Shown piece after piece: positions 44,227-53,020 of a stretch of 64,000 bases of DNA. Both the position numbers and the translations under genes were made by a program. Every line of letters begins with the position of its first letter. Within the stretch, counting starts at the first letter, position 1. A model generated the notes under the pieces. It saw only the letters and a list, made by a program, of their open reading frames with translations, did no database searches and was not told where the DNA came from. Origin of the DNA: Hyphomicrobiaceae bacterium (GTDB lineage Bacteria > Pseudomonadota > Alphaproteobacteria > Rhizobiales > Hyphomicrobiaceae); assembly GCA_022842785.1 (NCBI GenBank), contig JALHOW010000001.1:744001-808000 (forward strand), in the 5' to 3' direction.

Positions 44227-45260
44227 TCGCCCACCCACGCATCGGCGACCCCGCTTATGAGGTTGGCGCCATAGAGCATGTCTTCGCGAATGGCCTTGTC
44301 GGGCGTGGCGGGCTCAAGCGCTTCTCGCCAGCCGGCTTCGACACGCGCCTGCGCGCGGCGGAGTTCCTCGGCGGCTTCGACGCTGACGGCCTCGAACGCG
44401 AGTTTTGTGCCCGGCCCGACGCGGCCGAGAGCTGGCAGATCGACGCTCGCAATCGTCGCGATCTTCGGATATCCGCCCGTGGTCTGGCGGTCGGCGAGAA
44501 GGATGATGGGTTGCCCATCCCCCGGCACCTGAATGGCGCCGCTCGCGATGCCGTCGGACACGATATTGAAGCCCTTGGCGTGCGTGAGTGGTGTGCCGGT
44601 AAGGCGCAGGCCCATGCGGTCGGCGGCACGCGTCACTTCATACGTCTCAGAGAGGAACGTCTTCAGAGCTTCGGCCGTGAAGTAGTCGTCCTGCGGGCCG
44701 AGGACGAGACGGAAGCGCGGTGGCAACGCGAGATCGAGGCTTGCGAGCCGCACTTCGCCGCGCTCCTCCGTATCCTGGCGCGCGAGCGGCAGCAGATCGC
44801 CAACGACGAGATTGCGCCCGTCAACGCCGCCCATTCCTGCGCGCGTGAATGTCGACAGGCTACCCATGACGGGCTGCTGCGCGAAACCGCCCTCGACAGC
44901 GACCACGCAGGACATGGTATTTCGCCCGACGATCGCTCGCGCCCGCGCACCGTGCTTGAGCCGGACGCTCTCGGCAGCCGGGATCGTGCGCGTCGCACCA
45001 TCCTCCACGACCTCGAGCGAAGCGCCGAGACCGACGCACGCCATGCGCACGCTCTCGGCTGCAATCTCGAGCGTCGCACCGAGATACAGCATCTCGAGCA
45101 CAGCCGTGTCGGCCCTGTTTCCGACGATCGTATTGGCGGCAGCCATCGCAACACGATCGAGTGCGCCGGCTGTTGGCACGCCGAAACGCTGGTAACCGAA
45201 ACGACCCAAATCCTGAACGGACGTCGCGAGACCGGCAGCAATGACACGCAGCGCACTCAT
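44223..45260 (-). CDS. pxpC: 5-oxoprolinase subunit PxpC (KipA/biotin-dependent carboxyltransferase-like)
   Basis: Part of the ATP-dependent 5-oxoprolinase PxpABC, which opens pyroglutamate to glutamate. 345 aa from ATG 45260. V-Q-D-L-G-R-F-G-Y-Q-R-F-G-V-P-T-A-G-A-L-D near the N-terminus, R-M-G-L-R-L-T-G and S-D-G-I-A-S-G-A-I-Q-V-P-G-D-G-Q-P-I-I-L-L-A-D-R-Q-T-T-G-G-Y are hallmarks. Overlaps pxpB by 4 bp (ATGA). The open frame continues upstream through pxpB in another phase but is not coding there. Confidence 0.92.
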   Translation of the reverse strand: MSALRVIAAGLATSVQDLGRFGYQRFGVPTAGALDRVAMAAANTIVGNRADTAVLEMLYLGATLEIAAESVRMACVGLGASLEVVEDGATRTIPAAESVRLKHGARARAIVGRNTMSCVVAVEGGFAQQPVMGSLSTFTRAGMGGVDGRNLVVGDLLPLARQDTEERGEVRLASLDLALPPRFRLVLGPQDDYFTAEALKTFLSETYEVTRAADRMGLRLTGTPLTHAKGFNIVSDGIASGAIQVPGDGQPIILLADRQTTGGYPKIATIASVDLPALGRVGPGTKLAFEAVSVEAAEELRRAQARVEAGWREALEPATPDKAIREDMLYGANLISGVADAWVGD

Positions 45261-46003
45261 GCGTCGGCCCTGAGCGTGTCGATGTCGAATACGCCCTCCG
45301 CGCTGGCCGCCTGCATGTCGTCGTAGACAGTGCGGCTGACGGCCACGAAGCGGACCGTATCGCCAGGCGAAAGAAGAGCCGGCCGATCGCGGCTCGCCTG
45401 GAAGAGGGGTACGGCCGTGCGGCCAATGATGTGCCAGCCACCGGGGCTCTCGTTCGTGTAGACGGTCGTCTGGCCGATGGCGATGGCCACGGAACCTGCG
45501 GGAACCTTGATCCGTGGGCTCGTGCGGCGCGGGAGGTTCAGGGCTTCGGGGAGATCGCCCATATAGGCCTGCCCCGGCAGGAAACCAATCATATAGACGA
45601 GATGCTCGACGGCGGCGTGCTGGGCCGCGACCTCGGCCGTGCTGAGACCGGCCGCGGCCGCGACATCGCCGAGATCGGGGGCGTAGTCCTCGCCCTCGTA
45701 GCATGTCGGAAAGAGCCAGCGCTGACCCACGAGCGCCTCGGCTTCTAGACCGTCGATCAGCGGCATGAGGTGCGCTTCGAGCTCACGCGCACGCACGATC
45801 AGTGGATCGTAGTGGACCATCAGCGACCTGAATGTCGGGACCGCCTCGCTGACGCCGGCAATGCCCGCCTCCTGCACGCGGTGGCGCAGATTGAGCACCA
45901 GCGCCGAGAGGTGGCGGTCCAGACGGTCACCGAACTCCACGACGAGCGCGGTATCGCCGCTCGGCAGAAAACGTGGCACGGGCGTGAGCCCCTGTTCTCT
46001 CAT
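45257..46003 (-). CDS. pxpB: 5-oxoprolinase subunit PxpB (KipI-like)
   Basis: 248 aa from the ATG at 46003, with AGGGGGAG 8 nt upstream; a GTG three codons earlier is less likely. P-S-G-D-T-A-L-V-V-E-F-G-D near the start, Y-M-I-G-F-L-P-G-Q-A-Y-M-G and T-S-P-R-I-K-V-P-A-G-S-V-A-I, with P-G-G-W-H-I-I-G-R-T, define the family. PxpB and PxpC together form the ATP-dependent part of 5-oxoprolinase. Coupled to pxpC by the ATGA overlap and divergent from pxpA. Confidence 0.92.
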   Translation of the reverse strand: MREQGLTPVPRFLPSGDTALVVEFGDRLDRHLSALVLNLRHRVQEAGIAGVSEAVPTFRSLMVHYDPLIVRARELEAHLMPLIDGLEAEALVGQRWLFPTCYEGEDYAPDLGDVAAAAGLSTAEVAAQHAAVEHLVYMIGFLPGQAYMGDLPEALNLPRRTSPRIKVPAGSVAIAIGQTTVYTNESPGGWHIIGRTAVPLFQASRDRPALLSPGDTVRFVAVSRTVYDDMQAASAEGVFDIDTLRADA

Positions 46004-46140
46004 GGCGAACACTCCCCCTGGCCGCCATTCCCATCCGCAGTCGCAGCTTGGCGCGTCCGCCCCACACTGCTACCAATTCCGGCAGTCCGCGACGATCCCC
46101 CAGCGCATCGCCGCAACGCGTTCATCTGAGGAAGCGAACA

Positions 46141-46914
46141 ATGGCCGCGAAAGTCAACCTCAATGCCGATATCGCCGAAGGATGGGGCGCCTATGACATC
46201 GGCAACGATGCGGCGATGATGGACATCGTCAAGTCCGCCAACGTGGCTTGCGGGATGCACGCGGGCGACGCCAACACCATGCATCGGCTCGTCATGCTGG
46301 CCCGCGACAAGGGCGTGAGCATCGGCGCCCATCCGGGCTTCAACGATCTCTGGGGTTTCGGTCGCCGCCAGATCCGCATGTCGCCGGCGGAGCTCGAATA
46401 TCTCGTCGCCTACCAGATCGGCGCGCTCCAGGGCATTGCGGCCTATGGCGGCCTCAAGGTGACGCACCTCAAGACGCACGGCGCGCTGAGCAATATGGCG
46501 TGCGTTGAAGCGGACTATGCGATGGCTATCGGCCGCGCCATCAAGACGATCGATCCGGGCATGATCTTCGTCGTGCTGTTCGGCTCCGAGCTCGAGAAGG
46601 CCGCGCAGAAGCTCGAGTTGCCGATCGCGCGCGAAGGTTTCTGCGACCGCGCCTATGCCGATGACGGGATGCTGGCCTCGCGATCGATCCCCGGCACGGT
46701 CTTCAAGGATCCGGCCACAGCGACGGCGCAGGCCTTGCGCTTCGTCGAGCACGGCGAGGTCGTCGCAGTCTCCGGCAAGGTGATCAAGGCGAAGATCGAC
46801 ACGCTCTGCGTCCATGGCGATGAAGCGACCGGTGTCGTGGTGGCGCGCGGCGTCCGTGATGGCCTCGAGAAGGCTGGCGTGCAGATTGTTCCGCTCACCG
46901 AAATGGGGCTCTGA
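46141..46914 (+). CDS. pxpA: 5-oxoprolinase subunit PxpA (LamB/YcsF family)
   Basis: 257 aa. L-N-A-D-I-A-E-G-W-G near the N-terminus, A-C-G-M-H-A-G-D, G-A-H-P-G-F-N-D-L-W-G-F-G-R-R and K-T-H-G-A-L-S-N-M are diagnostic; the N-terminal acidic and histidine residues form the active site. The start M-A-A-K-V at 46141 is supported by homology. It is divergent from pxpBC across 137 bp, although the three genes are most often in one operon. Confidence 0.92.
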   Translation: MAAKVNLNADIAEGWGAYDIGNDAAMMDIVKSANVACGMHAGDANTMHRLVMLARDKGVSIGAHPGFNDLWGFGRRQIRMSPAELEYLVAYQIGALQGIAAYGGLKVTHLKTHGALSNMACVEADYAMAIGRAIKTIDPGMIFVVLFGSELEKAAQKLELPIAREGFCDRAYADDGMLASRSIPGTVFKDPATATAQALRFVEHGEVVAVSGKVIKAKIDTLCVHGDEATGVVVARGVRDGLEKAGVQIVPLTEMGL

Positions 46915-46970
46915 CGTTGAGAGGATGAAGTTGTAGCTCCTAAAGGCCTTTCAACAGCACAGAGGATCAC

Positions 46971-47351
46971 ATGCGGACAGCGGCGCTCTATGCAGGCATT
47001 CTCGGCTTGATGCTCATTGCGCTTTCGATGAACGTCTCGATGGCACGGCGGAACGCCAAGGCGTCTATCGGCGATGGCGGAGATGAAACTCTGCGTCGCC
47101 GCATCCGTGCGCACGGAAACTTTATCGAGTTCGTGCCGCTGATCGTCCTGCTGCTCGCACTCTCAGAACACCTGGGCCTCGGCACGTTGTTCATCCATAT
47201 CCTCGGCCTCGTACTGCTTGCGTCGCGCGTGTCGCACGCCTACGGCATCAGCCAGGTCGATGAGGTCTTCACGTTCCGCATGATCGGTACGCTCGGCACG
47301 TTCGCCGTCCTCGCCATCACATCCATCTACTGCATCCTCGCGTTCTTCTAA
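46971..47351 (+). CDS. MAPEG family membrane protein
   Basis: 126 aa with four membrane segments. R-R-R-I-R-A-H-G-N-F-I-E-F-V-P-L is the MAPEG signature, and A-S-R-V-S-H-A-Y-G follows. Eukaryotic members are glutathione transferases and peroxidases; bacterial ones are mostly uncharacterised. It lies between pxpA and a DUF3604 gene on the same strand. Confidence 0.9.
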   Translation: MRTAALYAGILGLMLIALSMNVSMARRNAKASIGDGGDETLRRRIRAHGNFIEFVPLIVLLLALSEHLGLGTLFIHILGLVLLASRVSHAYGISQVDEVFTFRMIGTLGTFAVLAITSIYCILAFF

Positions 47352-47388
47352 GCGCAGGCCCTGCTCCACTCCCAGCCAGGAATATCGC

Positions 47389-49647
47389 ATGCCCTATTCG
47401 ACGTTTCGTCCCGAGCTCATGGGCAGCGCCACGCTGTCCCCGTCCGGCCGCTTCGAGGCAGGTTCCTGGCAAACCTTCACGCTCATCTATACGGCAGGCG
47501 CGTTCGGTATCGACGACACGGGCAGCCTCAAGATTGCCTTCCGCTTCGCGACCGATCTCGGCCCCGTACAGTTCGACGATCCGAAAGCGCCGGGCTACAC
47601 CACGATCGAGGCGTCGAACGGCGCCACGCTCGAAGCGCGCTGGGAGTTCAAGCGCAATATCCGCCCCTGGAGCCGTTCGCTCTACATCGGCGTGATGAAG
47701 CACTTCCTCAAACCCGGTGACACGATCACGGTGCGTTTCGGCGATCAGCGCTTCGGTTCGCCGGGCGTGCGCTTGCAGACGTACTGCGAGAAGATCTTCG
47801 AGTTTCATGTGCTCGTCGATGCCATCGCGACCTACGACTATGTAGCGCTACCCGTGAGCCCGACGATCGAGATCGGCCCAGGGCCCGGTGTTGCGTGGCA
47901 GGCCCTGCTACCAACTATGGTGCGGGCGGGCGCGCCCTTCCGTTTCGGTATCAAGATCGACGATGCGTGGGGCAATCCATCAGATCAGGTTATGCGGACC
48001 GTGCGTCTTGCGCCGAGCCGGCCGATTGCCGTGTTGCCAGCAACGGTCGATATCAAGAAAGGCGAGTTCGGCGCCACGCTCGAAGGGCTCACTGTTGCGG
48101 AAGCCGGTGATCTCACCATCGACGTGCTCGGCGATGACGGCGCGCTCCTCGCGCGCAGCAATCCGCTGCGCGTCGCCGACAAGGCCGCGCCCGCCGTTCA
48201 TTTCTGGGCCGATACGCACGGCCAGTCCGACGAAACGCTCGGCACGAACCCGGCGCGTGAGTATTTCGCCTTCGGCCGCGACCGCGCATTCCTCGACGTC
48301 ATGAGCCACCAGGGCAACGACTTCCAGATCACCGGCGAATTCTGGCGCGACCTCAACGTCGCAACGGCCGAGTTCGATGAACCCGGCCGCTTCGTGTGCA
48401 TCCCGGGCTACGAATGGAGCGCCAACACCGCGGTCGGTGGCGACCGCAATGTCATGTATCGCCGCGAGGGCGAAAGCATCCATCGATCGAGCCACGCTCA
48501 GATCACCGAAAGTGGCGACATGGCCGACGAGGCCGCTGACGCGCATGAGGCGGGCGCGCTCTTCGAGAAGCTTGCGGGCAAGGATTGCGTGGTCATGGCT
48601 CATGTCGGCGGTCGCTACGCCGACATCACCTACGCGCACGACGGTCGCCTCGAGACTGCGGTCGAAGTCCATTCGGACTGGGGCACGTTCGAGTGGATCC
48701 TGCACGATGCGTTCTCCAAGAACTATCGTGTCGGCGTCGTGTGCAATTCCGACGGCCATAAGGGACGACCTGGCGCATCATATCCCGGCTCGTCCTTCTT
48801 CGGCGCGCAGGGCGGCCTCACCTGCTATCTCGCCCCGCGCCTCGATCGCGATGCGATCTTCGAGGCCATGCGCCGGCGCCACCACTACGGCACGACCGGC
48901 AATCGTATGCTGCTCTCGGTCGAAGCAACGACGAAGAGCGATGCGACACTCTTCCTGCGTGATCCCGCGGTATTCGAGAGCCCCGCGAGCGAGCGCACGC
49001 GCCGCGTCACCATGGGAGACATCGCGCGCATCACCGACGACGAGATCGAGTTGCATGTCGAGGTCGTCGGCTCGGCGCCGATCGAGCGGCTCGACATTTT
49101 CGACGGCACCGAGCTCGTCGAGACCATCCGCACGTATGGTCCTCAGGATCTCGGCCGTCGTGTCCGCCTCACCTACGCGGGCGCGGAGTATCGCGGGCGC
49201 GCACGGACCACGGTTTGGGACGGTAGCCTAACGGTCGCTGGCAACTCCATCGCCGAAGCGCGCATGTTCAACAACTGGAATCTCGATCGCGGGATCCAGA
49301 AGCAGACCGCGAACGACATCTCATGGAAAGCCGTTACCACCGGAAACTACGGCGGTATCGATCTATGGCTGAGTGATGGCGATGCCGGACGGATCAGCTT
49401 CGAGACGAAGCACTGCAGCGGCGCGCGCGACATTCGCGCTCTCGGCATCGAAGCCGATGTTTTCCCGGGTGGCGGATTGGCGCGCGAAGTGGCGCTCGCC
49501 CGCCTGCCCGAGAAAATGAGCGAGATGCGCGTCCGCCTCACGCGCCGGATTGCCGTACCGAAGGGGCGCGACGCGCGTCTCTTCGTCCGCGTCACGCAGG
49601 AGGACGGCCACCGCGCCTGGTCGAGCCCGATCTACCTCTTCAGATAG
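47389..49647 (+). CDS. DUF3604 domain-containing protein
   Basis: 752 aa. DUF3604 is related to PHP-type metal phosphoesterases. Visible: F-W-A-D-T-H-G-Q-S-D-E-T-L-G near residue 270, D-V-M-S-H-Q-G-N-D-F-Q-I-T, P-G-Y-E-W-S-A-N, V-M-A-H-V-G-G-R-Y-A, V-C-N-S-D-G-H-K-G-R-P-G-A-S-Y-P-G and R-R-R-H-H-Y-G-T-T-G-N-R, a set of metal-binding His/Asp residues. The first 250 residues look beta-rich and may be an accessory domain. No signal peptide. Function unknown. A family C repeat follows about 6 nt after the stop. Confidence 0.88.
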   Translation: MPYSTFRPELMGSATLSPSGRFEAGSWQTFTLIYTAGAFGIDDTGSLKIAFRFATDLGPVQFDDPKAPGYTTIEASNGATLEARWEFKRNIRPWSRSLYIGVMKHFLKPGDTITVRFGDQRFGSPGVRLQTYCEKIFEFHVLVDAIATYDYVALPVSPTIEIGPGPGVAWQALLPTMVRAGAPFRFGIKIDDAWGNPSDQVMRTVRLAPSRPIAVLPATVDIKKGEFGATLEGLTVAEAGDLTIDVLGDDGALLARSNPLRVADKAAPAVHFWADTHGQSDETLGTNPAREYFAFGRDRAFLDVMSHQGNDFQITGEFWRDLNVATAEFDEPGRFVCIPGYEWSANTAVGGDRNVMYRREGESIHRSSHAQITESGDMADEAADAHEAGALFEKLAGKDCVVMAHVGGRYADITYAHDGRLETAVEVHSDWGTFEWILHDAFSKNYRVGVVCNSDGHKGRPGASYPGSSFFGAQGGLTCYLAPRLDRDAIFEAMRRRHHYGTTGNRMLLSVEATTKSDATLFLRDPAVFESPASERTRRVTMGDIARITDDEIELHVEVVGSAPIERLDIFDGTELVETIRTYGPQDLGRRVRLTYAGAEYRGRARTTVWDGSLTVAGNSIAEARMFNNWNLDRGIQKQTANDISWKAVTTGNYGGIDLWLSDGDAGRISFETKHCSGARDIRALGIEADVFPGGGLAREVALARLPEKMSEMRVRLTRRIAVPKGRDARLFVRVTQEDGHRAWSSPIYLFR

Positions 49648-49652
49648 TTTTT

Positions 49653-49742
49653 TGCCGCGGACGCCAACGCCTTCGGCTACTGGCGCCGCGGCTGCCGCCT
49701 CGCCTGTTGGCGATCTTACCTCGCGGCCTTCTGCCGCCACAG
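49653..49742. repeat. Family C dispersed repeat, copy 2
   Basis: GCCGCGG, CCAACGCCTTCGGCTACTGG and CGCCGCGGCTGCCGCCTCGCC, with CGCGGCCTTCTGCCGCCAC at the end; about 80-85% identical by eye to 13541-13630. It lies between the convergent DUF3604 and hybrid kinase genes. Confidence 0.8.
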
Positions 49743-49791
49743 AAGCAGTGCTGCGGCGCGTGTACGCGAAGCCATACGCGTCGCGCAAGGC

Positions 49792-52068
49792 TTAAGAAGC
49801 CAGTGCCTGCGCGCCGTAGACTTCCGATTCCATGCGGTTGAGCAAGGCGATCAGCGTATCCCAGTCGATGGGCTTCGCCAGATGATCGTTCATGCCGGCT
49901 TCCAGGCAGCGCTGGCGGTCACCGTCCATGACGCTCGCGGTGAGGCCGATGATCGGCAGCACGCGCCCCGCGTCCGTCTGGCGAATGAGCTGCGTCGCCT
50001 CGAGCCCATCCATCGACGGCATGTTCACGTCCATCAGCACGACGTCATACGGCTTTTGGCCGACGAGCTCGATGGCCTTGTGGCCGTTGGCGGCGACATC
50101 GATGGAATAACCCGCGCCACGCAGGATGGCCTTGGCAACGCGCTGATTAGGTTCGTTGTCCTCAGCGAACAGAACGCGCAAGTGACGCGGAGGAATGGCT
50201 TTCGCCACGACTGCCGGGCGCGCGCCGGTGGTCGACGAGCGGCGGCGCAATCGGTTGCAGATGCGTTCGAATGACTGTTGCCCGAACGGACGCGAGAGCA
50301 GCAGATCGGGTTCGATATCGATGCCACCCGCATCCGCCACGGTATCGGCGATGACGAAGAACGGCACGGACTGCATGCTCGGGCCGGCCGCGATCATTCG
50401 CACCATCTCGTCGCGGTTGGACTGGCCGGCGCTGCAGTCGATGATGATGGCCGTGGTGCTCGTCGGACCGAGGCGGTTCAGGACATTGGGCCCGCAGGCG
50501 AGCAGGTCCATAGTCGCGCCGCTGCTCGCTGCGTAACTGCGCACAACATTGGCGAGTGGCCCCTCGCGGCCAATGAGCGCCAACCGCCAGCCGGTGAGCT
50601 GGCGCGCGCGCGCGCGGTCCGCGGCGGCGCCGACTTCAACGAGCGGCAGCGTCACCACGAACGTGCTTCCATGCCCGAGTGCGCTCTCGCAATCGATCTG
50701 GCCGTTCATGAGCGAGACGAACTCGCGGCAGAGCGCGAGGCCGAGACCGGTGCCGCCATGCGTGCGCGTCGTCGAGGTATCGACCTGCGAGAAGCGCTTG
50801 AAGAGACGCTCGCGCTTGTTTTCCGGGATGCCGATGCCCGTATCGCTGACCCTGATGCGCAGGCGGGGCAGGCCGTCGCTCTCGACGCGATCGATCCACA
50901 GCGAGACGCCGCCGTCCTCCGTGAACTTGATGGCGTTGCCAATGAGGTTCGTCAGGATCTGGCGGACGCGCAGCGGATCACCCCGCATGGTGCTCGCGAG
51001 TTGCGGATCCACGAACGCCGCAAGGTCGATGCCTTTGGCGCGCGCCGTCGGCGCCAACAGCGTCGTGACCTCCTGCGCAAGATCACCGACTCGGTACTCG
51101 ACGTCCTCGATTTCCATGTGCCCCGACTCGATCTTCGAGAGGTCGAGCACGTCGTTGATAATGCCGAGGAGGCTTTCACCGGAGACGCGGATCGTGTCGA
51201 GATAGGCGCCCTGCTCGTGGTCGAGTGGCGTGTTGGAGAGCACGCGCGCCATCCCGAGGATGCCGTTCATCGGCGTGCGCAGCTCATGGCTCATGGTCGC
51301 GAGGAAGCTGGACTTGGCCATGTTGGCCGCCTCTGCCTCGGCGACGGACTTGCGCAGCAGCTCCTCGGCACGGATACGATGCGTGATGTCGTGGAAGACG
51401 ATGACTTCGCCGTGGCTGGGAACAGTGCCGATGCTCGTCTCGTACACCTCGCCGGAGGGCGCCGAGAACTGAGCAGGCAGCCGTCCGCTGCTGCCGATCT
51501 TCGTCAGGCCGGAGCTGACAACAGCCGACGCCACCGAGCCCGCTGCATCACAATCGACGGCGAGCGCGCGGAGTGCCTGCTTGTTCCAGAGAACTGGCGC
51601 TCCCGAGCGGTCCAGCGCCACGATCCCGGCAGCCGAGTTCGAGAGCACGGCATCCAGAATGGCGCGTCGCCGGGCGTGCTTGATGGCATATCGGATCGAG
51701 CGGTCGAGCAACTCGGGTGTTATGGCACCTTTTTCGAGGAAATCGGCGGCACCTGCTTCCTCGGCGGCCCGGTCGATATGAGGATCGATGACGCCGGTGA
51801 GCAGGATCATCGGCGTGTCGGGGAAGCGCCGTTGGGCTTCGCTGATGAACTCGAGCCCGGTCCGTTCGCCGATACGATAGTCGACGAGGGCGACGTCATA
51901 GGGCCGCTCGAGCAGCTCGAAGGCTGCGCGCTCGTACGACCCGGCCCAGACCACCGAGTATTTGTGGTTCGGGACGCACTGGAGAACGTCCTGCGTCAGG
52001 AAGAAATCATCCCTGTCGTCCTCGACGAGGAGAACGACTGTCTCGTTCTGTCCTGCTGATTGCGTCAT
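49792..52068 (-). CDS. Hybrid sensor histidine kinase with N-terminal receiver
   Basis: 758 aa, soluble. Domain order: receiver (about 9-125, V-E-D-D-R-D-D and Asp in V-A-L-V-D-Y), PAS-like (135-235), HisKA with S-H-E-L-R-T-P-M-N-G-I-L (His near 262), HATPase (N-L-I-G-N-A-I-K-F-T-E-D, D-T-G-I-G-I-P, T-G-L-G-L-A-L), a degenerate receiver (about 495-610, lacking the first acidic pair), then a complete receiver (F-A-E-D-N-E-P-N-Q, L-M-D-V-N-M-P, P-I-D-W-D). No membrane segment is evident, so input probably arrives through the N-terminal receiver. It is 32 bp downstream of a single-domain regulator, a likely phosphorelay partner. Confidence 0.93.
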   Translation of the reverse strand: MTQSAGQNETVVLLVEDDRDDFFLTQDVLQCVPNHKYSVVWAGSYERAAFELLERPYDVALVDYRIGERTGLEFISEAQRRFPDTPMILLTGVIDPHIDRAAEEAGAADFLEKGAITPELLDRSIRYAIKHARRRAILDAVLSNSAAGIVALDRSGAPVLWNKQALRALAVDCDAAGSVASAVVSSGLTKIGSSGRLPAQFSAPSGEVYETSIGTVPSHGEVIVFHDITHRIRAEELLRKSVAEAEAANMAKSSFLATMSHELRTPMNGILGMARVLSNTPLDHEQGAYLDTIRVSGESLLGIINDVLDLSKIESGHMEIEDVEYRVGDLAQEVTTLLAPTARAKGIDLAAFVDPQLASTMRGDPLRVRQILTNLIGNAIKFTEDGGVSLWIDRVESDGLPRLRIRVSDTGIGIPENKRERLFKRFSQVDTSTTRTHGGTGLGLALCREFVSLMNGQIDCESALGHGSTFVVTLPLVEVGAAADRARARQLTGWRLALIGREGPLANVVRSYAASSGATMDLLACGPNVLNRLGPTSTTAIIIDCSAGQSNRDEMVRMIAAGPSMQSVPFFVIADTVADAGGIDIEPDLLLSRPFGQQSFERICNRLRRRSSTTGARPAVVAKAIPPRHLRVLFAEDNEPNQRVAKAILRGAGYSIDVAANGHKAIELVGQKPYDVVLMDVNMPSMDGLEATQLIRQTDAGRVLPIIGLTASVMDGDRQRCLEAGMNDHLAKPIDWDTLIALLNRMESEVYGAQALAS

Positions 52069-52100
52069 TGAAATGCTGCCTCAACGCAATGAAAACTAGA

Positions 52101-52553
52101 TCAGGCGGCCTCGCTGGCTGGCAGCTCGACGATCTCGATCCAATAATGATTGAGCGTGCGAACCACATCGACCAACCCTTCGAAGCTCACCGGCTTGGTG
52201 ATGAAGGAGCTGACGCCGAGGTCGTATGTCCGCAGGATGTCTTCTTCGGCCTTCGAGGTCGTGAGCACGATGACGGGGATGCGGCGGAGTTCCGGATCGT
52301 CCTTGATGTGCTTGAGCACCGTCCGCCCGTCCATGCGCGGCATGTTGAGATCGAGCAGGATCAGTCCCGGCAGGCGCCGTGGCTGGCCCGCGAATTTTCC
52401 CTCGCCGCGCAGATACGCCAGAAGCTCCTCGCCGTCCTCCACGTAGACCCGCGGATTGGCGAGACGGCTCTCCATGAACGCATCCTCGACAAGCATCCTG
52501 TCGTCGGCGTCGTCGTCTGCGATAACAATGGTCAAGGTTGCTTTACTCGACAT
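52101..52553 (-). CDS. Single-domain response regulator (Rcp1-like)
   Basis: 150 aa receiver only. Acidic pocket D-D-D-A-D-D near residue 13, phosphoacceptor Asp68 in L-I-L-L-D-L-N-M-P, T-T-S-K-A and the K-P-V-S lysine. The long loop after helix 1 and the L-N-H-Y-W end are typical of Rcp1-type regulators, partners of phytochrome-like or cytosolic kinases. No output domain, so it most likely passes phosphate to or from the hybrid kinase downstream. Confidence 0.93.
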   Translation of the reverse strand: MSSKATLTIVIADDDADDRMLVEDAFMESRLANPRVYVEDGEELLAYLRGEGKFAGQPRRLPGLILLDLNMPRMDGRTVLKHIKDDPELRRIPVIVLTTSKAEEDILRTYDLGVSSFITKPVSFEGLVDVVRTLNHYWIEIVELPASEAA

Positions 52554-53020
52554 GACGGAACTCTCCCCCTACGCCACACAACGAAGCTCGGTACCTCTCC
52601 CCAGTAGCCGAGCGGGCTCCCACACCTGGCGCTCACGATGCCAGAGAAGGTTGAAGCTCCCGTTTAATTGTCCGGAAGTTCTGCTCGCCGTTGTTAAGCA
52701 ACTGGTGGCACATTCCGCGTTCGACGCGCTGGCCTCAGCCGGCGCCGAGGGATAGCCGAACTAATTTTGCCCAGCGCCTGTCGGGAATGGTGAGGAACGC
52801 GGTTGGGGCATCAGCCGCAGAGTGAGCCGTGCTGACCAAATTCCCTGCCCGGCTCGCGTTATGAAATTCATGATTGCTTTTTCATCATTAGACGGAGCAC
52901 TGGACGGCTCGGCACGCTTCGCCTATACGAACGGCGTTATTCGCGCCACCGCCCCGCCGAGCTGTGCTGGGTCGTCATTCGTTGATGAAATACTGAGCCG
53001 GCCGCCGGGAGGGGACTGCA
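52554..53020. other. Divergent intergenic region, response regulator/MATE
   Basis: About 465 bases. Open frames here do not look like proteins. AT-rich patches lie near 52660-52675 (GTTTAATTGTCC) and 52860-52895 (GAAATTCATGATTGC and ATTCATCATT-like A/T runs), the latter a possible promoter area for the MATE gene. I saw no clear -35/-10 pair or RNA gene. Confidence 0.35.

Noticed and set aside
50278-52059. 593-codon open frame on the plus strand opposite the hybrid kinase
   Set aside because: It is the complement of clear receiver, kinase and PAS domains. Its product is rich in Arg, Ala, Asp and His with no recognisable domain, as expected for a shadow in GC-rich DNA.
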